A DNA stretch of 7,751 nt, taken from NCBI GenBank assembly GCA_024679435.1, contig JAIBDK010000103.1, positions 1-7,751 of the forward strand, read 5' to 3'. The position numbers were made by a program, and so were the translations under genes. Below, piece after piece: positions 6,306 to 7,751 of the stretch; the stretch's first letter is position 1, and each line of letters starts with the position of its first letter. Source of the DNA: Gammaproteobacteria bacterium. GTDB taxonomy: Bacteria; Pseudomonadota; Gammaproteobacteria; Arenicellales; Poriferihabitantaceae. The notes below the pieces were generated by a model. It did no database searches and had not been told where the DNA came from. It saw only the letters and a program-made list of their open reading frames with translations.

Positions 6306-7449
6306 ATCCATAAACAAAATAACTAAGTGCCAGCGCTGCTGATACCCAATACAGGGGTCTCAGCATCGTTTCGCTAACCTCCATCCCGGCAAGAATAAAA
6401 GCAACCACAGCAAATACCACGACAATGGAAATTTGAGAGTAATAACTTTTCAAAACCAGATAGTCATGGGAAATCGTCAATTTAGCGAGATCATAAAAAC
6501 GTTTGTTCATAGCCAGACGAAAAAAGGACGTACAAAATGTAATGGCGATAAGAAAAATATACAGAATCTCCAGGGCCATCTGATCGTCGATCACCGCCCT
6601 TAAAGCCCATGACAAGGCATACAGACCCACAGACAATCGATACACCCGGTTGCGCCCCAGTCTGTCGATCGTATTTTTCAGCAGATAAAATACAATGCCA
6701 AACATCACTGCTAAAGACAGCACAATAACGCCCAGTGTTGCGAAACTTTCATGGGCCAGCATAAACAACGATATCACCCAGAAAAAACTCTCGGCAAACA
6801 GAAAAAAACCGTCCACCACAAAGATAAAACGAGAATTGTCAGTGTCCCTGAATCTAATAATGTCTTTAACCCTGAGGCTTTTGTGCTTCACTAGAGTGGG
6901 TGGATAAACAGGTCTTTTGTAAGTTGTAATAAAAAAACCAGAGACAACAATGACCAGGGACACCACCAGCAGATAAACAAAATTTGTTTTTTCCAGCAGA
7001 AAGCCGCCAATCAGAATACCAATTTGCAGCAGGACACCCACAAAAATCTGAAAATTTCCGTATTTTCTACCCGAAGATTCAACATCAATCAGGTCAAAAA
7101 ACAGAGCCCTTTGAGTGGTCCAGAAAAAGCTGTTATAGATTCCGTAAGTAATACCCAGTGCAATCAGAGTGGGTCTGTCCATTTTCAGAATATAAACGTT
7201 GAACAGAAGCCCAATTTCCAAAAGCAGAGAAATCGCAATTATGCTGGATAAACTGACCTTCAGACGCAATCGATCCCAGGCCCACAACCCTGCACAAAAA
7301 CCCAACCCACCCAGAGAAATAAAGAGCGAAATATCAGCCAGACCGAAATGTTGATTCCACAAATACACCGGAATGTAGAAAGGGAAAATCCCGATCAATA
7401 ACGAATGAACTCCCAGATACTGATAAAAAGTGCTGTTACTTGCAGGCAT
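6286..7449 (-). CDS. MFS-type 12-helix transporter, coupled to an ATP-grasp ligase
   Basis: A 387-residue integral inner-membrane protein. Hydrophobic segments lie near 10-30, 38-58, 66-88, 93-112, 133-153, 157-176, 208-230, 236-256, 271-287, 292-312, 337-355 and 363-381, giving twelve likely helices. A hydrophilic central loop spans 178-207, and this 6+6 plan is that of the major facilitator superfamily. DRLGRNRVYR at 262-271, between helices 8 and 9, matches the motif-A loop of the second half; the first-half equivalent is degraded to DRLRLK at 59-64. Acidic or aromatic residues inside helices (D213 and E220 in the DGFFLFAES stretch) could be functional. The ATG at 7449 follows the TGA of the ATP-grasp gene with no spacer, so translation is probably coupled. 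Export of the ligase product is the natural inference; import of a substrate is possible. The subfamily was not recognised. Confidence 0.82.
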   Translation of the reverse strand: MPASNSTFYQYLGVHSLLIGIFPFYIPVYLWNQHFGLADISLFISLGGLGFCAGLWAWDRLRLKVSLSSIIAISLLLEIGLLFNVYILKMDRPTLIALGITYGIYNSFFWTTQRALFFDLIDVESSGRKYGNFQIFVGVLLQIGILIGGFLLEKTNFVYLLVVSLVIVVSGFFITTYKRPVYPPTLVKHKSLRVKDIIRFRDTDNSRFIFVVDGFFLFAESFFWVISLFMLAHESFATLGVIVLSLAVMFGIVFYLLKNTIDRLGRNRVYRLSVGLYALSWALRAVIDDQMALEILYIFLIAITFCTSFFRLAMNKRFYDLAKLTISHDYLVLKSYYSQISIVVVFAVVAFILAGMEVSETMLRPLYWVSAALALSYFVYGSRRYAS

Positions 7450-7751
7450 TCAGAAGATGTCTTTGTCACCAATATCCAGTTGATCCAGCAAGGCAAAAGA
7501 TTCGCTCAGGTCCTCCGCCTCTCCATATCGGGGATAGTCGTGCATTTTAATATAAGGCCTGGAATTAACTTCGATAAAAATGCATTTTTGATCCTTCCAG
7601 GAAACTTCTATGCCTTTTTCAAAAATGACGTCAATGCCGAGCACGTTGGCACCGAACATTTTAACAACGTCCTTAAACAGGCGAGTATTTACTTCGGGTA
7701 TGGTTAACTGATCAATAATTTCCACCACGCCACCCGGAGACAGCGCAACCC
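7450..7751 (-). CDS. ATP-grasp ligase, C-terminal end (5' part beyond the window)
   Basis: The frame is open to the window edge, so only the last 99 residues are visible; the in-frame GTG at 7728 is internal, not a start. Counting from the first complete codon, the ATP-grasp metal-binding pattern is present: D40 in VLGIDVIFEKG, then E60 and N62 in IFIEVNSRP. It is followed by YIKMHDYPRYGE at 65-76. The IEVN-x-x-P-x4-MH arrangement resembles the C-terminal ATP-grasp region of cyanophycin synthetases and GshAB-type glutathione ligases (usual form EVNAxPGxRMHxxP), rather than carboxylases or D-Ala ligases. Such enzymes activate a carboxylate as an acyl phosphate and join it to an amine. The stretch after residue 77 is a short acidic tail ending the protein. 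Its stop codon abuts the transporter's ATG. Whether the missing part carries an acetyltransferase or another domain cannot be seen. Confidence 0.75.
   Translation of the reverse strand, partial: VALSPGGVVEIIDQLTIPEVNTRLFKDVVKMFGANVLGIDVIFEKGIEVSWKDQKCIFIEVNSRPYIKMHDYPRYGEAEDLSESFALLDQLDIGDKDIF

Noticed and set aside
7450..7728. GTG at 7728 as the start of a short independent gene
   Set aside because: The frame continues open through 7749 to the window edge, and the residues form only the end of an ATP-grasp fold, so this is an internal valine codon.

Overview
The window looks like an ordinary chromosomal stretch of a moderate-GC proteobacterium, most likely a gammaproteobacterium. The best clues are an aminotransferase and an omega-amidase that closely resemble E. 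coli YbdL and YafV as recalled from memory, plus an Atm1-type ABC exporter and an exodeoxyribonuclease III of common proteobacterial types. No tRNA, rRNA, CRISPR array, insertion sequence or phage gene was seen. Genus-level placement is not possible from the sequence alone. No intergenic gap exceeds 170 bases.

Layout, left to right. (1) 1-1084, minus strand: membrane half of an Atm1/HMT-type ABC exporter, cut by the window edge before its Walker A motif. (2) 1085-1223: divergent intergenic region with a 15-bp odd-length palindrome. (3) 1224-1589, plus strand: small cytoplasmic Cupin_3 (DUF861) protein. (4) 1590-1652: two short hairpins between convergent genes. (5) 4038 down to 1653, minus strand: a compact three-gene operon encoding a YbdL-like methionine/glutamine aminotransferase, a YafV/Nit2-like omega-amidase, and an exported single-domain cupin that appears to start at TTG. 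(6) 4039-4207: divergent promoter region with phased A-tracts. (7) 4208-5005, plus strand: exodeoxyribonuclease III. (8) 5082-6233, plus strand: iron-containing (group III) alcohol dehydrogenase of unknown substrate. (9) 6241-6305: nested inverted repeat between convergent genes, acting at least as the terminator of the minus-strand unit. (10) 7751 down to 6286, minus strand: the C-terminal end of an ATP-grasp ligase directly abutting (TGA then ATG, no gap) an MFS-type 12-helix transporter.

How the genes fit together. The aminotransferase and omega-amidase make a coherent step: transamination of 4-methylthio-2-oxobutanoate with glutamine gives methionine and 2-oxoglutaramate, which the amidase hydrolyses to 2-oxoglutarate and ammonia. 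The periplasmic cupin in the same operon is not explained by that pathway. The ATP-grasp/MFS pair is the best candidate for something less described: the ligase end carries the D...E-x-N metal-binding pattern followed by a K-M-H segment like that of cyanophycin synthetase or GshAB ligases, and the coupled transporter suggests a small amide-bonded metabolite that is made and then moved across the membrane. The rest of that cluster lies past the right edge, so this remains an inference.
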